In this document: one piece after another, positions 27,230 to 35,783 of the stretch | Position numbering within the stretch: position 1 is the stretch's first letter | How the letters are laid out: every line of letters starts with the position of its first letter | From: Oscillospiraceae bacterium | GTDB taxonomy: Bacteria; Bacillota; Clostridia; Oscillospirales; Oscillospiraceae | DNA: 64,000 bases | Direction of reading: 5' to 3' | NCBI GenBank assembly: GCA_017461585.1 | Contig: JAFTYM010000013.1 | Coordinates: 39,608-103,607, forward strand | Translations under genes and position numbers: made by a program | Notes under the pieces: model-generated | Told to the model about the DNA's origin: nothing | The model's input: only the letters and a program-made list of their open reading frames with translations | Databases searched by the model: none

Positions 27230-29551
27230 ATGGATATAAATAAAATAATCTCCGACATGACTTTAGAGGAAAAAATAGACTTCTGCACAGGTTCCGATTT
27301 TTGGCACACCAAGGTTATGCACGGCGTTCCCGCAATAAAAATGTCCGACGGCCCTCACGGTCTGAGATGCCAGCCCGACGAAGCGGACATGCTGGGTATT
27401 AACGATTCCGTCCCCGCAACATGCTTTCCCCCTGCCGTTACCGCAGGCGCCACATGGAACCGCCGGCTTTATGCTAAAGAAGGCGAAGCTATTGGCAAAG
27501 AAGCTCTTTTTAACGGAGTTTCCGTTGTCTTAGGTCCCGGCTGCAACATAAAACGAGGTCCCTTAGGCGGAAGAAGCTTTGAATATCTCTCCGAAGATCC
27601 CTTTGTAGCAGGTAAAATGGCAGCTGCATTTATACAGGGTCAGCAGTCAACAGGCGCAAAGTCCTGCATCAAGCACTACGCCGTAAACAGTCAGGAATAC
27701 AAGCGTCAGAACGGCGACAGCATGATAGACGACCGCACATATCACGAGATCTACCTCACCCCCTTTGAATACGCAGTAAAAGAGGGCAAAGTCGGCACGG
27801 TTATGTGCTCTTACAACAAAATAAACGGCATCCACGCCAGCGACAACAAGGAGCTTTTAACCGATATTCTCAGAACAGATTGGGGCTTTGAGGGTCTTGT
27901 AATGACAGACTGGGGCGCCATGCACGATAAGCGGGAAGCCTTTAAAGCAGGCTGTGACCTGAGCATGCCCGGCGGCTTTAAATATATGGACGACGCAGTT
28001 CTTGAAGCCGTTAAAAACGGCAGTCTTTCCGAAGAGCACATCGACACCTGTGTAAGGCGAATTTTAGAGCTTGTTGAAAGCAGCGTAACCTCAGGGGACG
28101 AGCCTGATATGGATGCACACCATGCCCTTTCTCTTGAAGTTGCAAAAGAAGGCGCCGTTCTGCTGAAAAATGATGATAATATCCTGCCTCTCAAAAAAGA
28201 GCAGATGGTACTCATCGGCTCAATGGCAAATAGTACCCGCTATCAGGGTGCGGGCAGCAGCCACATCAACCCCACAAAGCTTGTTAATATCACAGACGCT
28301 CTGCCCAACGTAAAATATGTCCCCTGCTGTGATGCAGAAGGCTACGTCACATTTGAAGAGCTTAAAGCCGCTGCGGAAGCTGCAAAGCTTGCGGAAGTTG
28401 CCGTTGTAGTTGCAGGTCTTCCAGACAGCTATGAATCCGAAGGCTTTGACAGAGCACACATGGGTATGCCAAAGGGCTACAACAGAATGGTCGAAACTGT
28501 TGCAGATGCAAACCCGAATACGGTCGTTGTTCTTCTGGGCGGCAGCCCCATGGAGACTCCATGGGCTGACAAGGTTAAGGCCATCCTTTACATGGGTCTT
28601 CCCGGTCAGGCTGCAGGCCAGGCTGTGGCAGAACTGCTCACAGGTGAGGTTTCACCTTCCGGCAAGCTGACGGAGACATGGGCTATTTCCTATGATGACA
28701 TTATCTCCAAGGACACCTTCGGTCAGAAAAACACAGAGTACCGCGAGGGTATTTACATGGGTTACCGCTATTTTGACAAAGCGGGCAAACCTGTGCGTTT
28801 CCCCTTCGGTCATGGTCTTTCCTATACAACATTTGAGTACTCCGACCTCGAGTTAGACGGCAAAACTGTTTCCGTAAAGATCACAAACACAGGTGCATTC
28901 CCCGCTTCCGAGGTCGTCCAGCTTTACATCGCACCTCCCAAAGGCGGAATTCACCGTCCTGTAAAGGAGCTGCGCGGCTTTGAAAAGCTTTTCCTCACCC
29001 CCGGTGAGACAAAGACAGCAAAGTTCACTCTTGACGACCGCAGCTTTGCCGTATGGTGTGGCGGCTGGAAAGTACCTGCAGGTACATACACAATCATGAT
29101 CGGCGCATCCTCTGCGGATATAAGGCTTTGTGCAGATATGGAAATCGAAGGCGAGACCGTTTCAAACGACGCCTCTGCATGGTATGACACTCTCGAGGGT
29201 TCACCCACAAGAGAGGACTGGGAAAGCCTTATGGGCTATGCTGTTCCCATACCCGAAGAGCCTGCACGCGGCACCTTCGGAATGGACAGTACGCCTCTTG
29301 AGATGAGCAAAAAGTCTCTTGTCATGAAGATCTTCTGCAAATTCACCGAAAAGAAGGTCATGGAGATGATGAATATTAAAGACAGATCCGACCCCATGTT
29401 CAAAATGATGTGCACCATGGCTTTAGACGGCCCCATCCGCGCAACTGTCATCTCTGCTGGCGACAAGATGAGCGAAAACATGGCTCGCGGTCTTGTGGAC
29501 ATGGCAAACGGCAAGTATATCTGCGGTCTGAAAAAGCTTCTGAAAAAGTAA
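27230..29551 (+). CDS. Glycoside hydrolase family 3 (beta-glucosidase-like)
   Basis: 773 residues, cytoplasmic (no signal). GH3 N-terminal barrel about residues 20-270 with the nucleophile motif GLVMTDWGAMH (Asp near 226) and KHYAVNSQEYKRQ. GH3 C-terminal domain about 310-530. Fibronectin-III-like domain about 560-640 (VVQLYIAPPK, RPVKELRGFEK). A C-terminal tail of about 110 residues (MSKKSLVMKIFCKF onward) is characteristic of some Clostridia GH3 enzymes. Cleaves beta-glycosides; exact sugar unknown. ATG 27230 with AGGAGG 9 nt upstream. Followed after 10 bp by the kinase-hydrolase fusion. Confidence 0.93.
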   Translation: MDINKIISDMTLEEKIDFCTGSDFWHTKVMHGVPAIKMSDGPHGLRCQPDEADMLGINDSVPATCFPPAVTAGATWNRRLYAKEGEAIGKEALFNGVSVVLGPGCNIKRGPLGGRSFEYLSEDPFVAGKMAAAFIQGQQSTGAKSCIKHYAVNSQEYKRQNGDSMIDDRTYHEIYLTPFEYAVKEGKVGTVMCSYNKINGIHASDNKELLTDILRTDWGFEGLVMTDWGAMHDKREAFKAGCDLSMPGGFKYMDDAVLEAVKNGSLSEEHIDTCVRRILELVESSVTSGDEPDMDAHHALSLEVAKEGAVLLKNDDNILPLKKEQMVLIGSMANSTRYQGAGSSHINPTKLVNITDALPNVKYVPCCDAEGYVTFEELKAAAEAAKLAEVAVVVAGLPDSYESEGFDRAHMGMPKGYNRMVETVADANPNTVVVLLGGSPMETPWADKVKAILYMGLPGQAAGQAVAELLTGEVSPSGKLTETWAISYDDIISKDTFGQKNTEYREGIYMGYRYFDKAGKPVRFPFGHGLSYTTFEYSDLELDGKTVSVKITNTGAFPASEVVQLYIAPPKGGIHRPVKELRGFEKLFLTPGETKTAKFTLDDRSFAVWCGGWKVPAGTYTIMIGASSADIRLCADMEIEGETVSNDASAWYDTLEGSPTREDWESLMGYAVPIPEEPARGTFGMDSTPLEMSKKSLVMKIFCKFTEKKVMEMMNIKDRSDPMFKMMCTMALDGPIRATVISAGDKMSENMARGLVDMANGKYICGLKKLLKK

Positions 29552-29561
29552 GGGTAAAGCT

Positions 29562-31127
29562 ATGAAGATTTTAACTTTCGGCGAAGTTTTGTGGGACGTG
29601 TACCCGGATGAAAAGCACATCGGCGGTGCTGTTATGAATTTCTCCGCCCATGCGTCAAAACTGGGCGCGGAAGTGTATTTCGCCTCTGCCGTCGGACGCG
29701 ACGAAGAGGGCAGGCTTGCCTTAAAGCTCATGAACAGCTGGGGTATAAACACAGATTTTGTGGCTGTTTCCGAAGAGTACGAAACAGGAAAATGCATGGT
29801 CACTTTAAACGAAAACAGCATACCCACATACGACCTTCTGCAAAATGCGGCATATGACCACATACCCTGTCCCGATGTTTCCTGCGATGTTTTAAGCTTC
29901 GGCTCGCTGGCTCTTCGAAACCGCGAAAATATCGCCGTAATTGAAAAGCTTCTCGAAAAAGAATACAGGGAGATTTTTGTGGATATAAATATCCGTCCTC
30001 CTTTTTACTCAGAGGAGACAATCTCCCTGTGCCTTGAAAATGCGACCATTTTAAAAATAAGCGACGAAGAACTGCACTATGTCTGCAGCATCGGGGATTT
30101 AACCCATGCTGCAAAAGACATAATGCAGCGGCACAAAAATATAAAGCTTCTCATCATAACTTTGGGTGAAAAGGGTGCAATGGTGTATGACGGCAAGGAA
30201 TTTTTCCGCAAGGACGGCATAAAAACCGAGGTTTTATCCACCGTCGGCGCAGGAGACAGCTTTTCCGCCGCTTTCCTTGTAAATTTCCTGAAGGGCAAGA
30301 GCATAGACGAGTGTCTTGATGCCGCTGTAAAATTAAGTTCTTTTGTGGTTTCACAACAGGCGGCAGTACCCGATTATGACATGATAGACCACAGCGAATT
30401 TTTAAGAGATACAGACAGCGACGTTGCGGTGCTGATGATACACGGCATCGCAGGAACGCCTGCCCAGTTTCGCAAGATAATCGGCATCATCCCCAAGGAG
30501 TGGACGCTGCACAACATTCTTCTGGACGGTCATGGAAAGGGCGTTTTGGATTTTGGCAGAAGCTCCATGAAAAAGTGGCGCGATCAGGCTTTATCGGAAG
30601 CGGAAAAGCTTATTAACGCTCACAAAAAGGTATTGATAGTCGCCCACTCCATGGGCACGCTGTTTGCAATAAGGGTTGCCATCTCACATCCCAACAAAAC
30701 CTGCGGACTTTTTCTCCTGTCCGTACCAACACGTCCGTGGGTGCGATTTTCCACCATGGTCAAGTCTTTTAAAATAATGCTGGGTAAAACCGGCAAAGAC
30801 ACCGACGCCATGCGAAACGGCACAAGCATCCGCCTTGAGAAACAGCCGCTGAAATATCTGTCATGGGTGCCAAGACTTATAGAGCTTCTTTTTGAAGTAC
30901 GTCGCGTTCGCGCGCTTATTCCGCAGCTTAAAGTAAGCACAAAAACTTTCCAGTCTTACACAGACGAGCTGGTCTCCGCCCGTTCAATAAAAGACCTGGA
31001 AAATCATCCGTATATACAGAACACCGTTCTCTATAACTCGGGGCATTTTGACTATGGCTACGATGACGCGGAACTTCTGCGCACAGAACTTAAAAAGAGC
31101 ATAGAAGAGATAAAGCTCGGATGTTAA
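29562..31127 (+). CDS. PfkB-family sugar kinase fused to an alpha/beta hydrolase
   Basis: 521 residues in one frame. Residues 1 to about 285 are a PfkB/fructokinase-like kinase: GEVLWDVYP, GGAVMNFSAHASKLG, and STVGAGDSFSAAFL with the catalytic Asp near 230. Residues about 290-521 are an esterase/lipase-type hydrolase: MIHGIAGTPAQF (oxyanion region), nucleophile AHSMG (Ser near 362) and GHFDY (His near 494). No SD is visible before an internal start. It directly follows the GH3 gene, so it may phosphorylate the released sugar and remove an acyl group from it or the glycoside (inference). Alternative: an assembly or ancestral frame-fusion of two ORFs. Confidence 0.88.
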   Translation: MKILTFGEVLWDVYPDEKHIGGAVMNFSAHASKLGAEVYFASAVGRDEEGRLALKLMNSWGINTDFVAVSEEYETGKCMVTLNENSIPTYDLLQNAAYDHIPCPDVSCDVLSFGSLALRNRENIAVIEKLLEKEYREIFVDINIRPPFYSEETISLCLENATILKISDEELHYVCSIGDLTHAAKDIMQRHKNIKLLIITLGEKGAMVYDGKEFFRKDGIKTEVLSTVGAGDSFSAAFLVNFLKGKSIDECLDAAVKLSSFVVSQQAAVPDYDMIDHSEFLRDTDSDVAVLMIHGIAGTPAQFRKIIGIIPKEWTLHNILLDGHGKGVLDFGRSSMKKWRDQALSEAEKLINAHKKVLIVAHSMGTLFAIRVAISHPNKTCGLFLLSVPTRPWVRFSTMVKSFKIMLGKTGKDTDAMRNGTSIRLEKQPLKYLSWVPRLIELLFEVRRVRALIPQLKVSTKTFQSYTDELVSARSIKDLENHPYIQNTVLYNSGHFDYGYDDAELLRTELKKSIEEIKLGC

Positions 31128-31140
31128 TCATCCGAGCTTT
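31112..31140 (+). terminator. Terminator overlapping the fusion gene's stop
   Basis: 12-bp stem AAAGCTCGGATG/CATCCGAGCTTT, 5-nt loop; the stop codon TAA lies in the loop region. Confidence 0.8.
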
Positions 31141-31144
31141 TGTT

Positions 31145-31675
31145 TTATTTTCCCATATTCTTCTTAAAGCGATGATAGTGCACCGCAAAGATCGTAAACA
31201 ACACAACGTAAAGAGCGAGAACACCGCCCATAAACGCAGCCACAAGATATCTTCCGCCTGTGAGATGCATTACAAACTGAGGCAGCAGGCAGGCAAAGAA
31301 AATAATAAGCAGCGGCAGAAGTCTGCCCTTGTAAACTCTGTCCATCATGGCAAGACGGGATTCATCGTCGCAGAAAATCTCCTCGTCGCCGTTCATTTCT
31401 TCGGCACTCTTTCGAAAGTAGCTGTACCCTGCATACTCCTGAATATGCTCCCAGCCACAATCTGCAAACATCTGAATGTATTCCGCTTTATCTCTGTCGT
31501 CGTTATAATCCAACTGATATACCACATCTTCAGGCTCACACTTTTCAAAGTGGTACATTCCAAGACCTGTTACCTTTACGAATTTCCAACCCTTCTTGTG
31601 CTGTTCACGCAGGTAATCCTGCTCCTGTACGTGCTGGACAATGGAAAACCAGCGAAATTCCTTTTTAGCTTCCAT
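31145..31675 (-). CDS. DUF2812 domain membrane protein
   Basis: 176 residues. The cytoplasmic domain (residues 1-115) has the DUF2812 pattern: FRWFSIVQHVQEQDYLREQH, KGWKF and YHFEKCEPEDVVYQLDY. Two C-terminal helices are at about 118-135 and 142-162. DUF2812 genes are typically paired with a PadR regulator, as here (family knowledge), and may be the regulated target. ATG 31675 lies 1 bp from the PadR stop. Confidence 0.88.
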   Translation of the reverse strand: MEAKKEFRWFSIVQHVQEQDYLREQHKKGWKFVKVTGLGMYHFEKCEPEDVVYQLDYNDDRDKAEYIQMFADCGWEHIQEYAGYSYFRKSAEEMNGDEEIFCDDESRLAMMDRVYKGRLLPLLIIFFACLLPQFVMHLTGGRYLVAAFMGGVLALYVVLFTIFAVHYHRFKKNMGK

Positions 31676-31676
31676 A

Positions 31677-31991
31677 TCAGTTTTCCTCCTGTATTGTGCG
31701 GTAGAGCCGACGGATGCGCTTTTTTTCAAGCTGAAGTACTTCTGTGCCAAGCTCTGTGATTTCGTAAATTTTGCGTTTATCCTCTTCACGGACGAAGCGG
31801 ATAATGCCGTCCTTTTCCATTTTGGAAAGGGTTCCGTACATCGTTCCCGGGGCAAGACGTATCTCCCCGTCTGTCAGCTTTTCAACACGCTGCACTATGC
31901 CGTAACCGTGGTTTGGCGTCTGCAGGCAGAAGAGAATATAAAACCCCGTTTCCGTCATGGGAACATAAACTTTTCTTGTGTGGGCATCCAT
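31677..31991 (-). CDS. PadR family transcriptional regulator
   Basis: 104 residues, the short PadR class. N-terminal winged helix MTETGFYILFCLQTPNHGYG, then LAPGTMYGTLSKMEKDGII, then a C-terminal dimerisation helix. Autoregulation is likely: two overlapping palindromes sit on its promoter (32041-32071). Translationally adjacent to the DUF2812 gene. GGGAG precedes ATG 31991. Confidence 0.92.
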   Translation of the reverse strand: MDAHTRKVYVPMTETGFYILFCLQTPNHGYGIVQRVEKLTDGEIRLAPGTMYGTLSKMEKDGIIRFVREEDKRKIYEITELGTEVLQLEKKRIRRLYRTIQEEN

Positions 31992-32040
31992 AACATCACT
32001 CCCATATATTTCACCTCGATGTATCGCACTTCGATATATC

Positions 32041-32078
32041 TATACTCGGAGTATATCGCACTGCGATATACTTGTCAA
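32041..32078 (-). promoter_or_regulatory. PadR operon promoter with two operator palindromes
   Basis: Minus-strand -35 TTGACA (32078-32073), 17 nt, -10 TATACT (32055-32050). Palindrome GTATATCGCA-C-TGCGATATAC (32051-32071) fills the spacer and -10; TATACTC-G-GAGTATA (32041-32055) covers the start region. The arrangement fits direct repression by PadR. Confidence 0.85.
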
Positions 32079-32082
32079 GAAA

Positions 32083-32114
32083 AAAATGACGGATATTTTC
32101 ATATCCGTCATTTT
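32083..32114. terminator. Intrinsic terminator
   Basis: 14-bp perfect stem AAAATGACGGATAT/ATATCCGTCATTTT, loop TTTC, ends the FeS reductase gene just upstream of the PadR promoter. Confidence 0.88.
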
Positions 32115-32125
32115 CTATGTAATCT

Positions 32126-33016
32126 TTACTTTTTCTGCATGCTCTTTGTTGCACAGGGCATGCTTGTCTGACATTTTCCGCAGCCGTAACGGGGTGCGTA
32201 CTGTGCACAGTTTTCACGGAGGAACAGGCTGCATTTGCTCTTCTCCTTGCCGTTACCGCTGAGCGCCTGGGCAGGACATGCAGCGAAGCAGGCGCCGCAA
32301 TCTGCACAGTAGTCAAAAACGCCCTCATAATCTTTAGGCGTAGGCTCTGCTTCCCAATCTGTTACGACGCTGATAATTCTGCCGCAGCAGCCGAGCTTTG
32401 AAATGAAGTTTGTGTGTCTGCCGAATGTACCGAGACCTGCAACGTATGCCACATGTCTTTCAGACCAGTTAGATGACCAAACAGGAATGGGTACATCCTG
32501 CATGGGTGCAACACGCATAAGATATCTGGGATCGGTTACGGGAACGACAGCCTTGTAGCCTTCTTCGATGAGCGCCTTTTTCACCAGCTCGCCTGTGGCA
32601 AGCATGTGATTCTGTCCGTCTACTCTTCCAAAAAGCCATTCCCATGAGGGCTGGACCTTGTCCTTGTTGTTGGACTGGATAACTTCAAGTGTGTTGGGCA
32701 GATAAATGGAAATTACGGTTTTTGCCTCGGGCAGCCATTCGGTAGGCAGCATAAAATGCTCACCTACGACCTCGGGGCGCTTGAGGACCTCGTATCCCGG
32801 GTCATCCGCTCTGCCTATGGCAACGACAGGTGCATCGAAAAAGCGCAGACCGATGTACTCGTCAGTAATGTGCTTATTCATTTGCTCCGCTGTCATCTTC
32901 ATGTTTCCGGGGATATTTTGCAGCTCCTCGTCTGACATGGTTACGCGGGAGAGATAGTTTGTGGGTGCTTCTTCCGTAAATTTTGCGGTGATATCCAAAA
33001 TCTTCTGCAGATCCAT
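32126..33016 (-). CDS. 4Fe-4S binding epoxyqueuosine reductase-like protein
   Basis: 296 residues. The body resembles the QueG/reductive-dehalogenase-like fold without an obvious corrinoid motif (residues 60-210, including VAGLGTFGRHTNFISKLG). The C-terminal ferredoxin domain has CADCGACFAACPAQAL plus CSLFLRENC and CGKCQ, giving one or two [4Fe-4S] clusters. True QueG is longer and ends in a HEAT domain, so this is a paralogue of unknown substrate. ATG 33016 follows AGAGGG. Monocistronic. Confidence 0.8.
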   Translation of the reverse strand: MDLQKILDITAKFTEEAPTNYLSRVTMSDEELQNIPGNMKMTAEQMNKHITDEYIGLRFFDAPVVAIGRADDPGYEVLKRPEVVGEHFMLPTEWLPEAKTVISIYLPNTLEVIQSNNKDKVQPSWEWLFGRVDGQNHMLATGELVKKALIEEGYKAVVPVTDPRYLMRVAPMQDVPIPVWSSNWSERHVAYVAGLGTFGRHTNFISKLGCCGRIISVVTDWEAEPTPKDYEGVFDYCADCGACFAACPAQALSGNGKEKSKCSLFLRENCAQYAPRYGCGKCQTSMPCATKSMQKK

Positions 33017-33088
33017 CACAGAACCCTCTTTCATATTAATTTGACACTATTCTATCACTACAAAACCATCATAGCAACCATATATAAC

Positions 33089-33114
33089 AAAACGCAGACT
33101 ATTGTCTGCGTTTT
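33089..33114. terminator. Intrinsic terminator
   Basis: 11-bp perfect stem AAAACGCAGAC/GTCTGCGTTTT, loop TATT, after the DUF4298-type gene. Confidence 0.85.
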
Positions 33115-33122
33115 GTCTGTTG

Positions 33123-33368
33123 TTATATTTTACTGAGCAGGTCATACAGTCCGTCCTGAGATAAAACTCCACGTTTTAAATCTTTTGGCAAGAGTCCTCT
33201 CTCATCTGCCTCGTAATCACTAAGCCACAGGCCGCTGTCGTAATACTCTGTCAGCACCTGTATTTTCTCCGATGCATCCTCGCAGCCTGCGTTGACCTCG
33301 TCAAAAAGGCGCTCCATTTGCTCTATCCGTAGAATTCTCAGGCTTTCGCCCTCCTGCATCGCTCTCAT
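33123..33368 (-). CDS. DUF4298 family small protein
   Basis: 81 residues. Helical N-terminal half (RIEQMERLFDEV) and the family end: EYYDSGLWLSDYEADERG, LPKDLKRGVLSQDGLYDLL. Function unknown. ATG 33368 overlaps the upstream stop as TAATG, so translation is coupled to the 158-residue protein; no SD of its own. Confidence 0.82.
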   Translation of the reverse strand: MRAMQEGESLRILRIEQMERLFDEVNAGCEDASEKIQVLTEYYDSGLWLSDYEADERGLLPKDLKRGVLSQDGLYDLLSKI

Positions 33369-33844
33369 TATTCTGGCACTACGCAGCAAAGATGTGCATA
33401 ATCTTCGCGGTCGTTTGATCCGGAGCCGTTATTGTCACTTGCGTAATATGTGCAGATATCCATATAAGGGTAAGCAGGAGCGCCGTGGCTTCTCGCGAAG
33501 GCTTTGATGCACACACCGATGAGCACACCGTCATCCACGATAAGGCCAATAAGTCCGGGATATTCTTCAATGGCATAGCCGAACTCATAGCTGTTTTCTT
33601 TTGTGATCTCGCCGTAGGCTGTTTTGCTGTAGTACTCATGAGAGACGATGCGGTAATATTTCATCTGCTCCTCAAGGGGCTTACCCTTCAGCTTTTCCAG
33701 AAAGCCTTCGGGCCATGTAAGCTCACGTCTTGCCTCTTCCATGCACTCTTCTTTGGAAAGGTCACGGGTTCTTCTCCAGAATTCGCTGGGCATTCCAAGA
33801 TGTTCAAACATCTCTTCAAAAGTAAAAATCTTATACTCTTTCAT
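33368..33844 (-). CDS. Conserved hypothetical protein
   Basis: 158 residues, soluble; not recognised. N-terminal WRRTRDLSKEECMEEARREL looks helical; the C-terminal half is beta-rich with LIGLIVDDGVLIGVCIKA and ends CTYYASDNNGSGSND-CCVVPE. Coupled by TAATG to the DUF4298 gene, so the two likely act together. Confidence 0.65.
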   Translation of the reverse strand: MKEYKIFTFEEMFEHLGMPSEFWRRTRDLSKEECMEEARRELTWPEGFLEKLKGKPLEEQMKYYRIVSHEYYSKTAYGEITKENSYEFGYAIEEYPGLIGLIVDDGVLIGVCIKAFARSHGAPAYPYMDICTYYASDNNGSGSNDREDYAHLCCVVPE

Positions 33845-33868
33845 TTATCACACGCTCCATGTATTTCA

Positions 33869-34165
33869 TTATATCACATACTCATCAGGTAAAAAATCAA
33901 CCTTATTCATAAGAACGCTGTGCAGCTCTGTCGTCAGCTCTCTTATCCAGTCAACGTGCTGAAAAGATGATAATACATCAAGTACGTCTATGTAAACAAA
34001 CAGCTCCTCGTTGGTGAGAGTACCTTCGTGGTACTTTTCGTTTGTTTTCCTTGCCAGATCCAGCAGTATTCTCTTCTCCGCCGATACGACCCTATCTTCT
34101 TCTCCGCTTTCAATGCGGTAGAGTATGCCGCGCTCGCCGTATAACAGCTCTATAAGTTCGTTCAT
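33869..34165 (-). CDS. Hypothetical protein
   Basis: 98 residues, mostly helical (MNELIELLYGERGILYRIES, VSAEKRILLDLARKTNEKYH), no membrane segment. Not recognised. ATG 34165 has GGGAGAG upstream. It sits 24 bp from the next gene in a run of small minus-strand genes downstream of the SH3-like lipoprotein. Confidence 0.6.
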   Translation of the reverse strand: MNELIELLYGERGILYRIESGEEDRVVSAEKRILLDLARKTNEKYHEGTLTNEELFVYIDVLDVLSSFQHVDWIRELTTELHSVLMNKVDFLPDEYVI

Positions 34166-34196
34166 AACAGTTATCTCTCCCGATATTTTTCTCAGT

Positions 34197-35015
34197 TTAC
34201 TCATCCATAACAAGCGTGCCGTTTCTGCCGCTGATATATACGCGGAAATAGGTCTCCGCACCCTGCTCGGTTGTAAACTCAATAGCGTACTGGCTCATAT
34301 CACCGGGGAATGACAGGTCAGCCACCAGGGGCTTGTCTGGTGTCAGTTTCTCAATATAGAATACAGCATCACCTGCAATAAAGCCATCGTCGGTAAGCTC
34401 CATGGGGTATATCGTCACATACGACAGTTCTTCATACGCACGGATTGCAACCTGCACCGTGTAATCCTGATTTTCCGCCTCATAGTAATGATAGTTTCCG
34501 CTTTCAAGCAGCTTCTCATCTGCAAAGTTTGCGGAGACAGGCCAGTTAAAGCTGCGGATATCGGTCAGATCAACCCAACCGAGGCCTGACTTGAGCTTGC
34601 CCCAAAGGTTGCCCTCATCATCGGTCGCCTCTTCCACAATAGTATAAATACCTGCTTCCTCAACCACACCCACATAATTTGCATCATAGCTGGGACTATC
34701 AAATACGGACTGGTCCGCTCTTACGATCTTCTCGGTATAAGGCAAAGCCGCTTCCTGTTCTGTTTCCTGCTCTTGCTCCTGCTCAACCTGAGTGTCTTCG
34801 TTCGCTTCGGGCTTTGTTTCCTGCTCATCTTCCGATGTATCCGCAGGAGTTTCGTCTGTTACAGGGGTATTTTCTTCGTTTTGCTCGGGGGGATCCTGCT
34901 GAGTGTCCTGAACCGTTGTGTCCTCTGCAGGCGTTTCTTCATCGCTGTTCTTTTTGCATCCCACAAAAGAAAATACAATTACCAGCACAAGTAAAAACGC
35001 TAAAAGTCTTCGCAT
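34197..35015 (-). CDS. Lipoprotein with acidic linker and SH3-like domain
   Basis: 272 residues. Lipobox SFVGCKK, then a strongly acidic Glu/Gln/Thr-rich linker (about residues 22-92). The next part resembles a bacterial SH3 domain (IVRADQSVFDSPSYDANYVG, WGKLKSGLGWVDL). A C-terminal beta domain of about 115 residues follows. Probably cell-surface, possibly wall-associated. TAGGAGG precedes ATG 35015; 15 bp from kptA. Confidence 0.8.
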   Translation of the reverse strand: MRRLLAFLLVLVIVFSFVGCKKNSDEETPAEDTTVQDTQQDPPEQNEENTPVTDETPADTSEDEQETKPEANEDTQVEQEQEQETEQEAALPYTEKIVRADQSVFDSPSYDANYVGVVEEAGIYTIVEEATDDEGNLWGKLKSGLGWVDLTDIRSFNWPVSANFADEKLLESGNYHYYEAENQDYTVQVAIRAYEELSYVTIYPMELTDDGFIAGDAVFYIEKLTPDKPLVADLSFPGDMSQYAIEFTTEQGAETYFRVYISGRNGTLVMDE

Positions 35016-35030
35016 AAAAGATACCTCCTA

Positions 35031-35597
35031 TTATTCTTCAGTTTCTGTAAGCTGTCCGACAATGTATTCGGTCGGCACACTCTCCGTACACCATACATTA
35101 TTTTCCGTTTTTCCGAAAACATAACCGTCGCGGTACATTTTATCCGCATCAATCTTTAATACGACGGGCGTCAGGTGCCATCGCGTTGCTGACTGCCATG
35201 CCTTGTCAGGTTCTGCCTGCATATGTACGGCGTGTCTGCTCATCCTGCTTATGGCACCGCTTTTCATTATTTTATCATATGCCACCGTTGTTGTACCATG
35301 GTACAGAAATTTTGGCGGAGCAAGATATTCCAACTCAGGTACAACCCATGGGATAGAATGTCCCTGACAGGCTTTGATTTTCGTGTGGTCGTCACTAAAC
35401 CGATACCGCCCTTTATCGTCCTGCTTTACTATCTCCTCAAGCTGAGCAAAATCCAGTGTATATTTGCCGCTGTTGTTGATTCCTTTGATAAGCTCTTCCG
35501 CCGAAACCCAGCCGTGCTCGTCCATTTTCAGCCCCGCATCATCAGGATTGTGCCGCAGCAGATAGCTGATGTAAACCGAAACATTTTTCTTTGCCAA
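35031..35597 (-). CDS. kptA: RNA 2'-phosphotransferase (Tpt1/KptA family)
   Basis: 188 residues, the normal length. Transfers a 2'-phosphate from RNA to NAD+. ISYLLRHNP, KACQGHSIPW, FLYHGTT, and RMSRHAVHMQ/ATRWHLTPVVLKI carry the conserved Arg-His-Arg-Arg set. The start is TTG 35597 with GGAGG about 10 nt upstream (ATG is absent). The bacterial role is unclear because bacteria lack the tRNA-splicing substrate; RNA repair or NAD-linked modification are possibilities. Confidence 0.92.
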   Translation of the reverse strand: MAKKNVSVYISYLLRHNPDDAGLKMDEHGWVSAEELIKGINNSGKYTLDFAQLEEIVKQDDKGRYRFSDDHTKIKACQGHSIPWVVPELEYLAPPKFLYHGTTTVAYDKIMKSGAISRMSRHAVHMQAEPDKAWQSATRWHLTPVVLKIDADKMYRDGYVFGKTENNVWCTESVPTEYIVGQLTETEE

Positions 35598-35783
35598 GTC
35601 TATCCCACCTCCTTATATTTATATCATATCATAAAACATACAAAACACAAGAAAAGGCAGGGTGCAATCCCCGCCTTGTGCAACGGTCATTGACCGATTC
35701 ACGTTATTTGTTTCGGTTTTCTGTGAAATCAAGTTGATTTATGATATAATTTAATAAATATCAGCACGCAAAGGGGAAAGCAA

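Noticed and set aside
29562-31127. Splitting the kinase-hydrolase into two genes
   Set aside because: No stop, frameshift or ribosome site at the junction near residue 285.
32126-33016. Calling the FeS protein true QueG
   Set aside because: Shorter, lacks the C-terminal repeat domain, and extra cysteines at the end differ.
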